Below, in pieces: positions 26,376 through 35,042 of a stretch of DNA of 55,632 nt (positions are counted from its first letter, which is position 1; each line of letters starts with the position of its first letter). The notes under the pieces are model-generated. The model did not search any database. It saw only the letters and a list, made by a program, of their open reading frames with translations, and was not told the DNA's origin. Origin of the DNA: Clostridium aquiflavi (GTDB lineage: Bacteria; Bacillota; Clostridia; Clostridiales; Clostridiaceae); NCBI RefSeq assembly GCF_031344075.1, contig NZ_JAVJAN010000027.1, positions 1-55,632 of the forward strand, given 5' to 3'. A program made the translations under genes and the position numbers.

Positions 26376-26924
26376 ATGCAAAGTGAAAGTAAAACTTTAA
26401 ATGTTAAAGAATTGGTGCTAATGGGGCTTATGATAGCATTAGTATATCTGGCAGGTAGTATAATAAAAATTCCATCACTTGGAGGTTTTGTTCACATTGG
26501 GGATTGCATGGTGTTTTTATCTGTAGTATTACTAGGAAAGAAAAAAGGTGCTATAACAAGTGCATTAGGAATGTTTCTTGTTGATGTATTAGGTGGTTAT
26601 TATTTATGGGCTCCATTTACATTAATTATTAAAGGAATGATGGCATATATTGCTGGATGTATTTTGGAGAAAATGAAAAGTAATAATTCTTTTATAAAGA
26701 ATACAACAGCATTTGCTATTAGTGGAGTATTTATGATTGTAGGTTATTTTGTTGCTGGGACAATTATGGCAGGATTTTTAACTGAAAAAGCAGGAGTAGT
26801 TCAAGGATTAATATATGCTTCAAAAGATATAGTAGGTAATATAATTCAAGTTACAACTGGAGTAGTTATAGCATTACCGTTAAGTGGGGTATTGCTTAAA
26901 GCTAAAAAAGCAGTATTGAATTAA
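26376..26924 (+). CDS. ECF transporter S component
   Basis: The substrate-binding membrane subunit of an energy-coupling-factor vitamin or metabolite importer. Its 182 residues make about five to six hydrophobic segments. GGFVHIGDCMVFLSVVLLG and the following GAITSALGMFLVDVLGGYY match the general ECF S-component family with the HIGD-type motif. The shared energising module (EcfA, EcfA', EcfT) is not in the window, as is common for group II systems. TTAGGGGG precedes the ATG. No TPP, FMN or other known riboswitch was recognised upstream, so the substrate remains open. Confidence 0.85.
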   Translation: MQSESKTLNVKELVLMGLMIALVYLAGSIIKIPSLGGFVHIGDCMVFLSVVLLGKKKGAITSALGMFLVDVLGGYYLWAPFTLIIKGMMAYIAGCILEKMKSNNSFIKNTTAFAISGVFMIVGYFVAGTIMAGFLTEKAGVVQGLIYASKDIVGNIIQVTTGVVIALPLSGVLLKAKKAVLN

Positions 26925-26940
26925 TCTTTATTTTAGGTAT

Positions 26941-27121
26941 TAGTGATATGTGCATAAGCAAAGTGGGCTGAGTAATTGAACTTAGGAATACTAAAAATGA
27001 GAATAGTCCCATTTTAGCTTGCTCTTAATATAAAATTAAGACAAGCAGTAAATGTGACAATACTCATTGAGTATTCTCAAAGTCCAATTACAATGCCACT
27101 TTGCCTATTGCAAATATCACA
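26941..27121. repeat. Foldback repeat, full-length copy
   Basis: It shares arms and centre with 7022-7238, but the outer GGCTCTG ends are missing. The central stem is TCTTAAT/ATTAAGA (27023-27029 and 27035-27041): two base pairs differ from the CC/GG-containing version at 50564, with pairing preserved. Confidence 0.82.
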
Positions 27122-27190
27122 ATATATTTTAAATATAAAGATTAATTTAATTAACTGTATGTTCAAAATGACATTGTACTATGTGAAAGT

Positions 27191-28282
27191 TTATAATGTT
27201 TTTTTATTTGAATTAATTCTTAATTTTATTGAAATTATGAAACAAGAGAATAGTGGGATTAATAGTAGTAAAACTATTGATGCTAATTGAAAATATTTTA
27301 AAAAGTGAAATAGTATATAGTTATTGTTTGAAACTAAGTAAGATAATATAAAAATGATAATCAAAAATATACTGAAGAATACTTTTTTACTTTTTATTTT
27401 ATCATGATAAATTAAAAATATTGCATATCCAGATAATATATATTTAATAAAAAAACCTGTAACAATTCTAAAAATATAAAAGAACTCACCAAATTCTATA
27501 AATTCTAATATTTGAATTATATCTGATTGAATAAATCCAGGATAAAATATATTAGCTACTCTTTCAGCTCCTAATGTAGCGATGACTCCAACAGTAGAAA
27601 ATATTGTTATGATTGAAACAAGTAGTAGTGAAATAAGGGTATTCTTTTTTAAATCTTTTTTACTATTTAGTAGTTTTAAATAAGGAAGAACAATGCAAAT
27701 TGATGATAAAGATCCTAATAAAAATAAGATACATTTTATTGAATCTATATTTAAATTATTATGTAAAATTGGGAAAATATATCTGTAATTTTTATAAGGT
27801 TCAATTAAAATAGCAAGAATTCCATCACTTAATAATAAAAGTGAGAAGGATACTATAACAAAAATTAATATTGAAGAAAATTTTCTTGTTAACAAATAAA
27901 TACTAGGAATTAAAAATAACAACAAATAATATCCAATAGAAGATTCTAAAAATAAATTTGTATATATAAAATTAGATTCTATTGAGGTGCTTTCTATAGC
28001 ATTTAATAAAAGTCCAATTGAAAATAAAAATAAAAAGATATTTGCTATGGGTTTAGGTAAATATTTTTTTATTGATTTTACTAAATCTGGACTATCTAAT
28101 TTATTTAATGTCGTTATTATAAAATAAAAAAATAATATCAAAATTAATAATGATATTAATAAATATATCCAAGTATCTTGTTTACCGTATTTTATAAAGA
28201 ATGAACTATAAGTTCTAATGCTAATTAATGTAGTTGCTAATATTAAAATTATGCAATGTTTAGTTGATAAATAATTTTTCAT
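27191..28282 (-). CDS. GerAB-like spore germination permease
   Basis: The integral membrane subunit of a Ger-type nutrient germination receptor (amino acid/polyamine/organocation-like fold), located in the inner membrane of the spore. Its 363 residues make about ten hydrophobic segments, the family's length and topology. The N-terminus STKHCIILILATTLISIR and the region IYLLTRKFSSILIFVIVSF fit GerAB/GerKB proteins. GGGGAG lies upstream of the ATG. It is divergent from the A and C subunits, whereas most receptor loci have the three genes in one operon. Assignment rests on topology and neighbours rather than sharp motifs. Confidence 0.8.
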   Translation of the reverse strand: MKNYLSTKHCIILILATTLISIRTYSSFFIKYGKQDTWIYLLISLLILILFFYFIITTLNKLDSPDLVKSIKKYLPKPIANIFLFLFSIGLLLNAIESTSIESNFIYTNLFLESSIGYYLLLFLIPSIYLLTRKFSSILIFVIVSFSLLLLSDGILAILIEPYKNYRYIFPILHNNLNIDSIKCILFLLGSLSSICIVLPYLKLLNSKKDLKKNTLISLLLVSIITIFSTVGVIATLGAERVANIFYPGFIQSDIIQILEFIEFGEFFYIFRIVTGFFIKYILSGYAIFLIYHDKIKSKKVFFSIFLIIIFILSYLVSNNNYILFHFLKYFQLASIVLLLLIPLFSCFIISIKLRINSNKKTL

Positions 28283-28413
28283 TCGAGATTCTCCCCTTTT
28301 AAGTACTATATATAATAATTTATAAATTTACCATTATGATTAAATAATTACTCAAATTATATTTTGATTATTTTTATCAAAATAATACCTTGATTTTAGT
28401 ATTAACAAAAAAA

Positions 28414-28443
28414 TGAATATTAAACCACTTAAGAGAGATAATA
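28414..28443 (+). promoter_or_regulatory. Possible forespore (sigma-G-like) promoter
   Basis: TGAATA (28414-28419), 17 bases, GATAATA (28437-28443), near the sigma-G pattern known for ger operons. The predicted start lies very close to the ribosome binding site, so this is tentative. Confidence 0.3.
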
Positions 28444-28461
28444 TTTTTAGGTGATGTATTT

Positions 28462-29868
28462 ATGAATGAAAATTTAAATTACTTTAAAAAAAGATTTGAG
28501 AAAGCATTTGATGTAAAATATAGGGATGTTGATACTAAGCTTGGAAAAGCAACTTTGATATTTATTGATACATTGTGTAATTCACAATTTATAAGTGATT
28601 ATATTGTAAGTCCACTGAAAAATTATAGTTATGAATGTAATACATTAGATGATATTGTTACTAAAGTATTAGAAATAAATATAGTAGGTAATGTTAAAGA
28701 TTTGGACGATGCAGTATTGCATATATTATCAGGAGATATAGTATTAACATTTGAAAATGAACAAAGAATGATTTTCTGTGAGGTAAAGGGGTTTCCAACT
28801 AGAGGTATAAGCATTCCTGTTACAGAGTCAGTAGTAAAGGGACCAAGAGAAGGATTTAATGAATTATTTGTTAATAGTATTTCATTAATAAGAAGAAAAA
28901 TTAAAAACTCTGATTTGAAATTTGAACCATTATATGTTGGAGAAAAATCTCAAACAGTTGTATGCTTATGCTATATAGAAGGAGTAGCGCCAGATTATTT
29001 AATAAATGAAGTAAAAGAAACTATTAATAATTTGCATTTAGATTTTATACTAGATACTAATTATATAGAAGCTAAGCTGAGAAAAAAAGATTCATTATTT
29101 GATACTGTTGGATATACTGAAAAGCCAGATGAAGTAGCAGCTAAAATAATGGAAGGAAGGGTAGCTGTATTAGTAGATGGAACTCCATTTGTTCTAACAA
29201 TTCCATATTTCTTTTTAGAAAATTTTCAAACTCCAGATGATTATTATTTAAATAGAATTTTTGTGAATTTTTTAAGAATATTAAGGTGGCTTGCTTTTTT
29301 CTTAGCTACATTTATGCCAGGCTTATATATAGCTGTTGTTACACATCATTTTTCATTGCTGACCCCTATGTTTACATTTAGATTAGCTGTTGCAAGGGCT
29401 GGAGTGCCATTTCCAACATTTTTTGAGGTTATAATTATGATGCTAGCTTTTCAGCTTATTAAAGAAGCAGGATTAAGATTGCCACAACCAATTGGTGGAG
29501 CTATGAGTATAGTTTCAGCATTAATACTTGGAGATGCAGCAGTAGGAGCAGGTATAGCATCGAGAATAACAATAATTATAGTTGCATTAAGTACATTAAG
29601 TTACTTCTTGATTCCTAAAGTATATGGAGCAATTTCTATTTGGTCAATAGGTGTCGTAACACTTAGTGCATTATTTGGATTACCAGGATTTTTTATGTCA
29701 TTTATAATTATATTAAGTAATATATCAGATTTAGAAACAGGAGGATATTCATATTTATTTCCTATTGCAACAGATACAACTTATAAATTTAGAGATACAA
29801 TATTTAGAGGCAGATTAAGTAAAATTTCTAAGACAATAATAGGAAAGGAGAAACATAATGAAAATTAA
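28462..29868 (+). CDS. GerA family spore germination protein (A subunit)
   Basis: The A subunit of a Ger germinant receptor: a soluble N-terminal part (about 1-240), then four to five membrane helices, acting in the spore inner membrane. Signatures are the NIVGNVKDLDDAVLHILSGD region, PVTESVVKGPREGFNE (conserved in all GerAA/GerKA/SpoVAF-type proteins), PDDYYLNRIFVNFLRILRW, and the membrane segment with QLIKEAGLRLPQPIGGAMSI. The 468 residues are a usual length. AGGTGAT precedes the ATG. The stop overlaps the start of the C-subunit gene by 11 bases, indicating coupled translation. The germinant cannot be inferred. Confidence 0.94.
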   Translation: MNENLNYFKKRFEKAFDVKYRDVDTKLGKATLIFIDTLCNSQFISDYIVSPLKNYSYECNTLDDIVTKVLEINIVGNVKDLDDAVLHILSGDIVLTFENEQRMIFCEVKGFPTRGISIPVTESVVKGPREGFNELFVNSISLIRRKIKNSDLKFEPLYVGEKSQTVVCLCYIEGVAPDYLINEVKETINNLHLDFILDTNYIEAKLRKKDSLFDTVGYTEKPDEVAAKIMEGRVAVLVDGTPFVLTIPYFFLENFQTPDDYYLNRIFVNFLRILRWLAFFLATFMPGLYIAVVTHHFSLLTPMFTFRLAVARAGVPFPTFFEVIIMMLAFQLIKEAGLRLPQPIGGAMSIVSALILGDAAVGAGIASRITIIIVALSTLSYFLIPKVYGAISIWSIGVVTLSALFGLPGFFMSFIIILSNISDLETGGYSYLFPIATDTTYKFRDTIFRGRLSKISKTIIGKEKHNEN

Positions 29869-30976
29869 AAGAGCTTTTATAATTTTATTAGTAATTTTAA
29901 TATCCTTTTCTATGATTTCATGTTTTAACTATCATGATATAAATAAGGTTACTTTTGTAACAAGTATTATATTTGATGAAGATGAAAATTCTAATGTTGT
30001 TTTGTATTTAGACTGTGTTAAAGCGTTTAGAAATGCTAATGAGAGTATTGAAAAAGGAAAAAGATTAATATATAAAGGTCAAGGCAAAACTGCTTTAGAA
30101 GCAATTAGAGATGTCAATATGGCAGCTAGCTTTAAATTAAATTTTACGCAAAATAGAGCATATATTTTTACAGGTAATGCTGTTAAAAATGGAATAAAGA
30201 AATATATAGATTTAATAAATAATGATCCTGAGTTTCCAATAACCCCTAATATGTTTACTTATTTTGATGATGTTGATAAACTTTTAGAACTGTCAAGTAG
30301 TGATGAAGAGTATTTAGGATTATTTTTAGATGATTTAGTAGAAAAAAATGAAAATTCTTCAAAAGTAATAAAATTGGATACAAATGCTTATATGCTTCAA
30401 AGGCTATTACCTAATAATTTATCTATTATGAGTACATTAAAATTAAAGGAAGATGCACGTGATAAAAAGATAGAATTAGGTGGCGGAACAATAATTCAAA
30501 ATGATAGAATGATTGGAAAAATAGATACGCTAAATACATTAAGTTATAATTTGTTAACAAATAATATTAAAAGTGGAATATTAGAAGTTGTAAACCCAGA
30601 TTCTAAAAATAATTTTATAACATTAAAAATACTAAATTCTAAAATAAAAACATCTGTAGATTATTCTAATGATAAGATAATATTAAATAAAAAACTTAAA
30701 TTAAAAACTAATATTGCTGAATCACAAAGTAAATTTATAGTGGATAAGGAATTTTTAAATAGTATTTGCGAACTAGAGGAAGAAAGTATAAAAACACATC
30801 TAAAAGATACATTTAATGAGTATAGAGAAAAAAATGTAGATATATTGCAAGTAGTGAATTTATTAAATCAAAAATATGGATATGAAAAAGAAGAAGACTA
30901 TTTATCTAAAGTAGAACTTAATGTTGAGGTAGATATAGATATAAAAGGAAGTGGTAGAATTAAAAATAGTTTATAG
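29858..30976 (+). CDS. Ger(x)C family germination lipoprotein
   Basis: The C subunit of the germinant receptor, a lipoprotein on the outer face of the spore inner membrane. A signal peptide ends at a lipobox, SMISC, with Cys22 as the lipidation site. The mature protein has the GerAC features: NKVTFVTSIIFDE near the start, the GKTALEAIRDVNMAASFKLNFTQNRAYIFT region and a C-terminal domain with VNLLNQKYGYEKE. The 372 residues are normal. It overlaps the A-subunit gene and has GGAAAGGAG inside it. Confidence 0.93.
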   Translation: MKIKRAFIILLVILISFSMISCFNYHDINKVTFVTSIIFDEDENSNVVLYLDCVKAFRNANESIEKGKRLIYKGQGKTALEAIRDVNMAASFKLNFTQNRAYIFTGNAVKNGIKKYIDLINNDPEFPITPNMFTYFDDVDKLLELSSSDEEYLGLFLDDLVEKNENSSKVIKLDTNAYMLQRLLPNNLSIMSTLKLKEDARDKKIELGGGTIIQNDRMIGKIDTLNTLSYNLLTNNIKSGILEVVNPDSKNNFITLKILNSKIKTSVDYSNDKIILNKKLKLKTNIAESQSKFIVDKEFLNSICELEEESIKTHLKDTFNEYREKNVDILQVVNLLNQKYGYEKEEDYLSKVELNVEVDIDIKGSGRIKNSL

Positions 30977-31052
30977 ATAAATATTTATTGACTATTTCAA
31001 GAACATGTTTATACTATAATATCAACATTTATTTAAAATATTACCAATAATC

Positions 31053-31137
31053 AAACCATGCTTTAAGTTAAAACTTGATTTTGTAGTAGGTATGAAATTA
31101 TAAGTTATTTCTCTTTAAGCATGGTTTTGTTTTAATT
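31053..31137 (+). terminator. Terminator of the germination operon
   Basis: AAACCATGCTTTAA (31053-31066) pairs with TTAAGCATGGTTT (31117-31129), followed by TGTTTT. The loop is about 50 bases. Confidence 0.65.
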
Positions 31138-31190
31138 ACTCAGACCACTTTGTTTATGCATATATCAATACTAACATAAAACAAAGTCTA
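31137..31190 (-). repeat. Foldback repeat, inverted left-arm fragment
   Basis: On the minus strand this reads GACTTTGTTTTATG then TTGATATATGCATAAACAAA and GTGGTCTGAGTAAT, the left arm of the 7022 element. A right-arm end (ATATCAACATTTATTTAAAA) lies at 31019-31038, with the germination terminator between the two, so this may be the remains of one element. Together with the promoter at 31210 these account for the gap 30977-31312. Confidence 0.65.
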
Positions 31191-31209
31191 ATTATTAACT
31201 TTTGAATTG

Positions 31210-31238
31210 TTGCCAAAATATAAGGATAACGATATACT
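31210..31238 (+). promoter_or_regulatory. tyrS promoter
   Basis: TTGCCA (31210-31215), a 17-base spacer and TATACT (31233-31238). A small hairpin ATTGAAC-TTA-GTTCAAT follows in the leader. No T-box is present. Confidence 0.6.
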
Positions 31239-31312
31239 ATAAATATTGTAAGTTAAATGTATATAATAGTAGATAATTGAACTTAGTTCAATAATTTAGG
31301 AGGTTTATAGTA

Positions 31313-32533
31313 ATGGCAAATATATTAGATGAGTTACTTGATCGTGGGTACATAAAACAATTTACTCATGAAGAGGAAACAAGAAAATTATTAGAAAATG
31401 AGAAAGTAACTTTTTATATAGGATTTGATCCAACAGCAGATAGTTTACATGTAGGTCACTTTATAGCGATGATGTTTATGGCTCATATGCAAAGAGCAGG
31501 ACATAGACCAATAGCTTTATTAGGCGGCGGAACAGCAATGGTTGGAGATCCAAGTGGTAAGACTGACATGAGAAAAATGCTTACTAAGGAACAAATACAA
31601 CATAATGTTGATTCTATAAAAAAACAAATGGAAAGATTTATAGACTTTTCTGATGATAAAGCCTTAATAGTAAACAATGCAGATTGGTTACTAGATCTTA
31701 ATTATGTTGACTTTTTAAGAGAAGTAGGAGTTCATTTCTCAGTTAATAGAATGTTAAGTGCAGAATGTTTTAAACAAAGATTAGAAAAAGGATTATCATT
31801 CCTAGAATTTAACTATATGTTAATGCAAGGATATGATTTTTATGTTTTAAATCAAAAATATGGATGTAAGATGGAACTTGGTGGAGATGATCAATGGTCT
31901 AACATGATTGCTGGTGTTGAACTTGTAAGAAGAAAAGCACAAGGTGATGCAATGGCTATGACTTGTACATTATTAACTAATAGCCAAGGACAAAAAATGG
32001 GTAAAACTGTTGGTGGAGCATTATGGCTTGATGCTGATAAAGTATCTCCATTTGACTTCTATCAATATTGGAGAAATGTTGATGATGCAGATGTAGAAAA
32101 ATGTTTAGCATTATTAACTTTCTTACCAATGGATGAAGTAAGAAGATTAGGTGCCTTAGAAGGTGCTGAAATTAATGGAGCTAAGAAAATTCTTGCTTAT
32201 GAAGTTACAAAACTTGTTCATGGAGATGAAGAAGCTAAGAAAGCAGAAGAAGCAGCTAATGCTTTATTCTCAGGTGGTGCTGACATGTCAAATGTACCAA
32301 CAGTAACTATAGCTAAAGAAGATTTAGGTTCAACAGTTTTAGATGTAATAGCTAAGGCTAAAATAGTTCCATCTAAAAAAGAAGGAAGAAGATTAATAGA
32401 ACAAGGTGGTTTATCTATTAATGGAGAAAAGATCACTGAATTAACAAGAACGTTAAACGAAGATGATTTTAAAGATGGATCTGCCTTAATAAAAAGAGGT
32501 AAGAAAAATTATAATAAAATAGAAATACAATAG
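31313..32533 (+). CDS. tyrS: Tyrosyl-tRNA synthetase
   Basis: A class Ic synthetase that charges tRNA-Tyr. It has 406 residues with the HIGH-type motif HVGH (46-49, in PTADSLHVGHF), the ATP-site motif KMGKT (near 228) and a C-terminal S4-like RNA-binding domain (IVPSKKEGRRLIEQGGLSIN). The GLSFLEFNYMLMQGYD and GGDDQWSNMIAG segments form the tyrosine pocket. AGGAGG lies upstream of the ATG. Its own promoter and terminator frame it as a single gene. Confidence 0.97.
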   Translation: MANILDELLDRGYIKQFTHEEETRKLLENEKVTFYIGFDPTADSLHVGHFIAMMFMAHMQRAGHRPIALLGGGTAMVGDPSGKTDMRKMLTKEQIQHNVDSIKKQMERFIDFSDDKALIVNNADWLLDLNYVDFLREVGVHFSVNRMLSAECFKQRLEKGLSFLEFNYMLMQGYDFYVLNQKYGCKMELGGDDQWSNMIAGVELVRRKAQGDAMAMTCTLLTNSQGQKMGKTVGGALWLDADKVSPFDFYQYWRNVDDADVEKCLALLTFLPMDEVRRLGALEGAEINGAKKILAYEVTKLVHGDEEAKKAEEAANALFSGGADMSNVPTVTIAKEDLGSTVLDVIAKAKIVPSKKEGRRLIEQGGLSINGEKITELTRTLNEDDFKDGSALIKRGKKNYNKIEIQ

Positions 32534-32540
32534 TAAAGCT

Positions 32541-32595
32541 ATAATGCCAATGTGCACTTATACTAAAATATCAATATTTGTTTTAAAAATAACAT
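32541..32595 (+). repeat. Foldback repeat, degenerate right-arm fragment
   Basis: AATGCCAATGTGCACTTATA then AAATATCAATATTTGTTTTA resembles the right arm (AATGCCACTTTGCC...ATATCAACA...TTTAAAA) of the family. Confidence 0.4.
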
Positions 32596-32603
32596 ATTGC
32601 AAT

Positions 32604-32647
32604 TAAAAAATAGGATTTGAAAAATTATTTCAAATCCTATTTTTTTA
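32604..32647 (+). terminator. tyrS terminator
   Basis: An 18-bp stem (32605-32622 with 32628-32646, core TAGGATTTGAAA/TTTCAAATCCTA) ending in a T-run. Confidence 0.92.
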
Positions 32648-32805
32648 GGTAATTTAATGGTTATTAAGATTTTGATATATTATAATTATATTTCTTATAT
32701 GTTAATTTATTCATTATTATAACGATAAATAAATAGGATAGTTAGAAAAAATAATTTTACGGTTTGTTTAATATATAATTTATGATTAAAGGGGGGAATA
32801 AATAA

Positions 32806-34704
32806 ATGCCAGGTATTTGGAATGTAAATAATGTCTATAATAATAGTAATACGAGAAAATTTTCTAGTAAATTAACTTTTTCAGTAGGGGAAAAATTTAG
32901 TGGAAGAATTGTATCTAAGGGAGAAGGTAAAGATGTTACTATAAGATTATCAGATGGATGGCAGTTCATTGCAGAACTTGATGGAAATGTTAACTTAGAT
33001 GATCTTAAACTAGTAAATTTTCAAGTAGAAGATTTTAAAGATGGAAAATTAAAATTAAAATTAGTATCCAGTGAACAAAAAGGTGAAGAGGTCTCTAATG
33101 AAGTATTTAAAGATATAATTGATAAAGAAGGTTTATCTAAAGAAGATATAAATATATTAGAAAAAATGATTAAACATAATATACCCTTAACTAAGGATAA
33201 TATAAATAAAATTAAAGGATTAATTCAATTCAATGAAAATATAAACTTAAGCTCAGACAATATAGATGATTTTATACAAAATTATCTTCAAAGTAAAGGG
33301 ATTGATATAAATACTCCTAAGGGAGAATTTATAAAACAAAATCTTGTGGAATTTTTCAGTAATTTTAAAAATATGTCAAGTGATGAAATATTATTATTTT
33401 TAGAAAACAATATGGAATTTTCAACAGAAAATATAAAAAGCTTTAATGAGCTTTTTAAGGGTGATTTATCAATAGAAAAATTATTATATAAATTATCTCA
33501 GGAGTTAGATAATTCACAATCAAATTTAAAAGATATACAAAATAAAGAGATAATAACTAATAAAGAATATTTAAATAAAGAAAATATAAATAAAGAAAAT
33601 ATAAATAATGAATTTTTAAAAAATAATAATAAAAATTCTTTAATATCTAAAATATATGATTCAAATGATGTTTCAAAGAATAAAGTTAGTGTTGTATCAT
33701 TACTAAAGAGTATTACTGGTGACAATGAGAGAATTTTAAATGATTATTTAAAGGATATAATTAATTCTAGAGCTGAGAATTTAACAACGAAAGAATTTAA
33801 TAGATTAATTTCATTAACATCAAAATTTGAAGACAGTGATATAGTAAATTTAATCAAAAATGAATTATCAGCTAAAGGATTATCTGATGAAACTATAAAA
33901 TCTAACGGTCTAGAGAGTAAAGTTATAGATGGTAAAAATTTATTAGAGAATACTTTAGGAAAAATTTTAAATAAAGAAGTAAATTTAACTGATGAAGAAT
34001 TTAAAAGATTTAATGATCTTATTAAATATAAATTACAAACTAACATAAATGAACAGGATATAAAACAAGAAGCAGTTAAGTTTGATAAAAGTCAAATTTC
34101 TCAATTAAAACCTGATCTTAATAATTTATATTCAAAAGATATTGAAAACTTCTCAAATAAAGATTTGATAAAACAAGAAATGGTAAACAAATTTAATGAG
34201 GTAAAAAATATTGTAAAAGATATAATAAACAATATTGATAATAAAGCAGTAGGTTATGAGAAGGTTATGGAAATGATAAAAGGTAATATTGGAGAATTTA
34301 AAGTATTTAATTCTATAAGTGAACAGTATTATTATTTAAATTTTCAAGTTCCTGTTAATGCAGAAGAATATCCTTGCAAACTAATTATAAAAGACAACAG
34401 AAAAGATGGAAAGAAAATAGATAAAACTAATGTAAAAATGGTTGTTAATGTTAAAACTATACATTTAGGTGATGTTGATGGATATTTAACGTTAAAAGAT
34501 AATAGGATAGATATAAATTTAAAGTGTGATAATAAGTATGTAGATATAATAAGTAAAAATAAGAGTAAATTAAAATCCGGATTAGAAACACTAGGACTAG
34601 TTACAGAAGTTAGTGTTTCATTAAGAGAAGAACCTATTAACTTAGTAACTTGTGGCAAATTTTTTAATGATTTAAGTATCTCAAATATTGATATTAAGGT
34701 ATAA
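32806..34704 (+). CDS. FliK-like/YlqG-like protein
   Basis: A 632-residue cytoplasmic protein without signal or membrane segments. The C-terminal ~130 residues (EQYYYLNFQVP, then KMVVNVKTIHLGDVDGYLTL and KSGLETLGLVTEVSVSL) follow the pattern of the FliK hook-length-control C-terminal domain. The long middle is Lys/Asn/Glu-rich, with repeats such as NKENINKEN, and is probably extended. The gene directly downstream encodes an FlhB C-terminal homologue, the same arrangement as Bacillus ylqG-ylqH, which supports a link to the flagellar export switch. GGGGGG precedes the ATG. It is not a canonical fliK because the main flagellar cluster is not here. Confidence 0.7.
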   Translation: MPGIWNVNNVYNNSNTRKFSSKLTFSVGEKFSGRIVSKGEGKDVTIRLSDGWQFIAELDGNVNLDDLKLVNFQVEDFKDGKLKLKLVSSEQKGEEVSNEVFKDIIDKEGLSKEDINILEKMIKHNIPLTKDNINKIKGLIQFNENINLSSDNIDDFIQNYLQSKGIDINTPKGEFIKQNLVEFFSNFKNMSSDEILLFLENNMEFSTENIKSFNELFKGDLSIEKLLYKLSQELDNSQSNLKDIQNKEIITNKEYLNKENINKENINNEFLKNNNKNSLISKIYDSNDVSKNKVSVVSLLKSITGDNERILNDYLKDIINSRAENLTTKEFNRLISLTSKFEDSDIVNLIKNELSAKGLSDETIKSNGLESKVIDGKNLLENTLGKILNKEVNLTDEEFKRFNDLIKYKLQTNINEQDIKQEAVKFDKSQISQLKPDLNNLYSKDIENFSNKDLIKQEMVNKFNEVKNIVKDIINNIDNKAVGYEKVMEMIKGNIGEFKVFNSISEQYYYLNFQVPVNAEEYPCKLIIKDNRKDGKKIDKTNVKMVVNVKTIHLGDVDGYLTLKDNRIDINLKCDNKYVDIISKNKSKLKSGLETLGLVTEVSVSLREEPINLVTCGKFFNDLSISNIDIKV

Positions 34705-34751
34705 TAAAGTAGATATATTTTGAGTGTAAATTGTTTATGGAGTGAGTATAT

Positions 34752-35012
34752 ATGACTGAAAGAAAAAAAGCAGCAGCTCTTAAATATGAATTAAATAATA
34801 CTGAAGCTCCAATTATAGCAGCATCAGGAATGGGACATATTGCAGATAAAATAATAGAAAAGGCACAAGAAAATGAAGTTCCCATAGTTTATAATAAAGA
34901 GTTAGCAAATTTGTTATGTAACGTTGATGTTGGAGATGAAATACCAACAGAGTTGTATGAGGCAGTAGCTCATGTAATAGCATTTGTAACTGATATAGAT
35001 AAAACACTATAA
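34752..35012 (+). CDS. FlhB C-terminal homologue (FhlB/YlqH-like)
   Basis: An 86-residue soluble protein matching only the cytoplasmic C-terminal half of FlhB, the substrate-specificity switch of flagellar export. Recognisable parts are AAALKYELNNTEAPIIAASGMGHIADKI, ENEVPIVYNKELANLL and the DVGDEIPTELYEAVAHVIAFV tail. The NPTH autocleavage site of FlhB is absent because the protein begins after it. GGAGTGAG precedes the ATG. It lies 47 bases downstream of the FliK-like gene. Such stand-alone proteins are known to replace the cleaved FlhB fragment in other bacteria; a role here is inferred. Confidence 0.87.
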   Translation: MTERKKAAALKYELNNTEAPIIAASGMGHIADKIIEKAQENEVPIVYNKELANLLCNVDVGDEIPTELYEAVAHVIAFVTDIDKTL

Positions 35013-35042
35013 TTGTGTAAAAAACGGAAAGGTGATAAATTA

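Noticed and set aside
27054..27290. Plus-strand ORF of 78 residues
   Set aside because: It begins inside a foldback repeat and overlaps the 3' end of the minus-strand germination permease; no ribosome binding site and no family resemblance.
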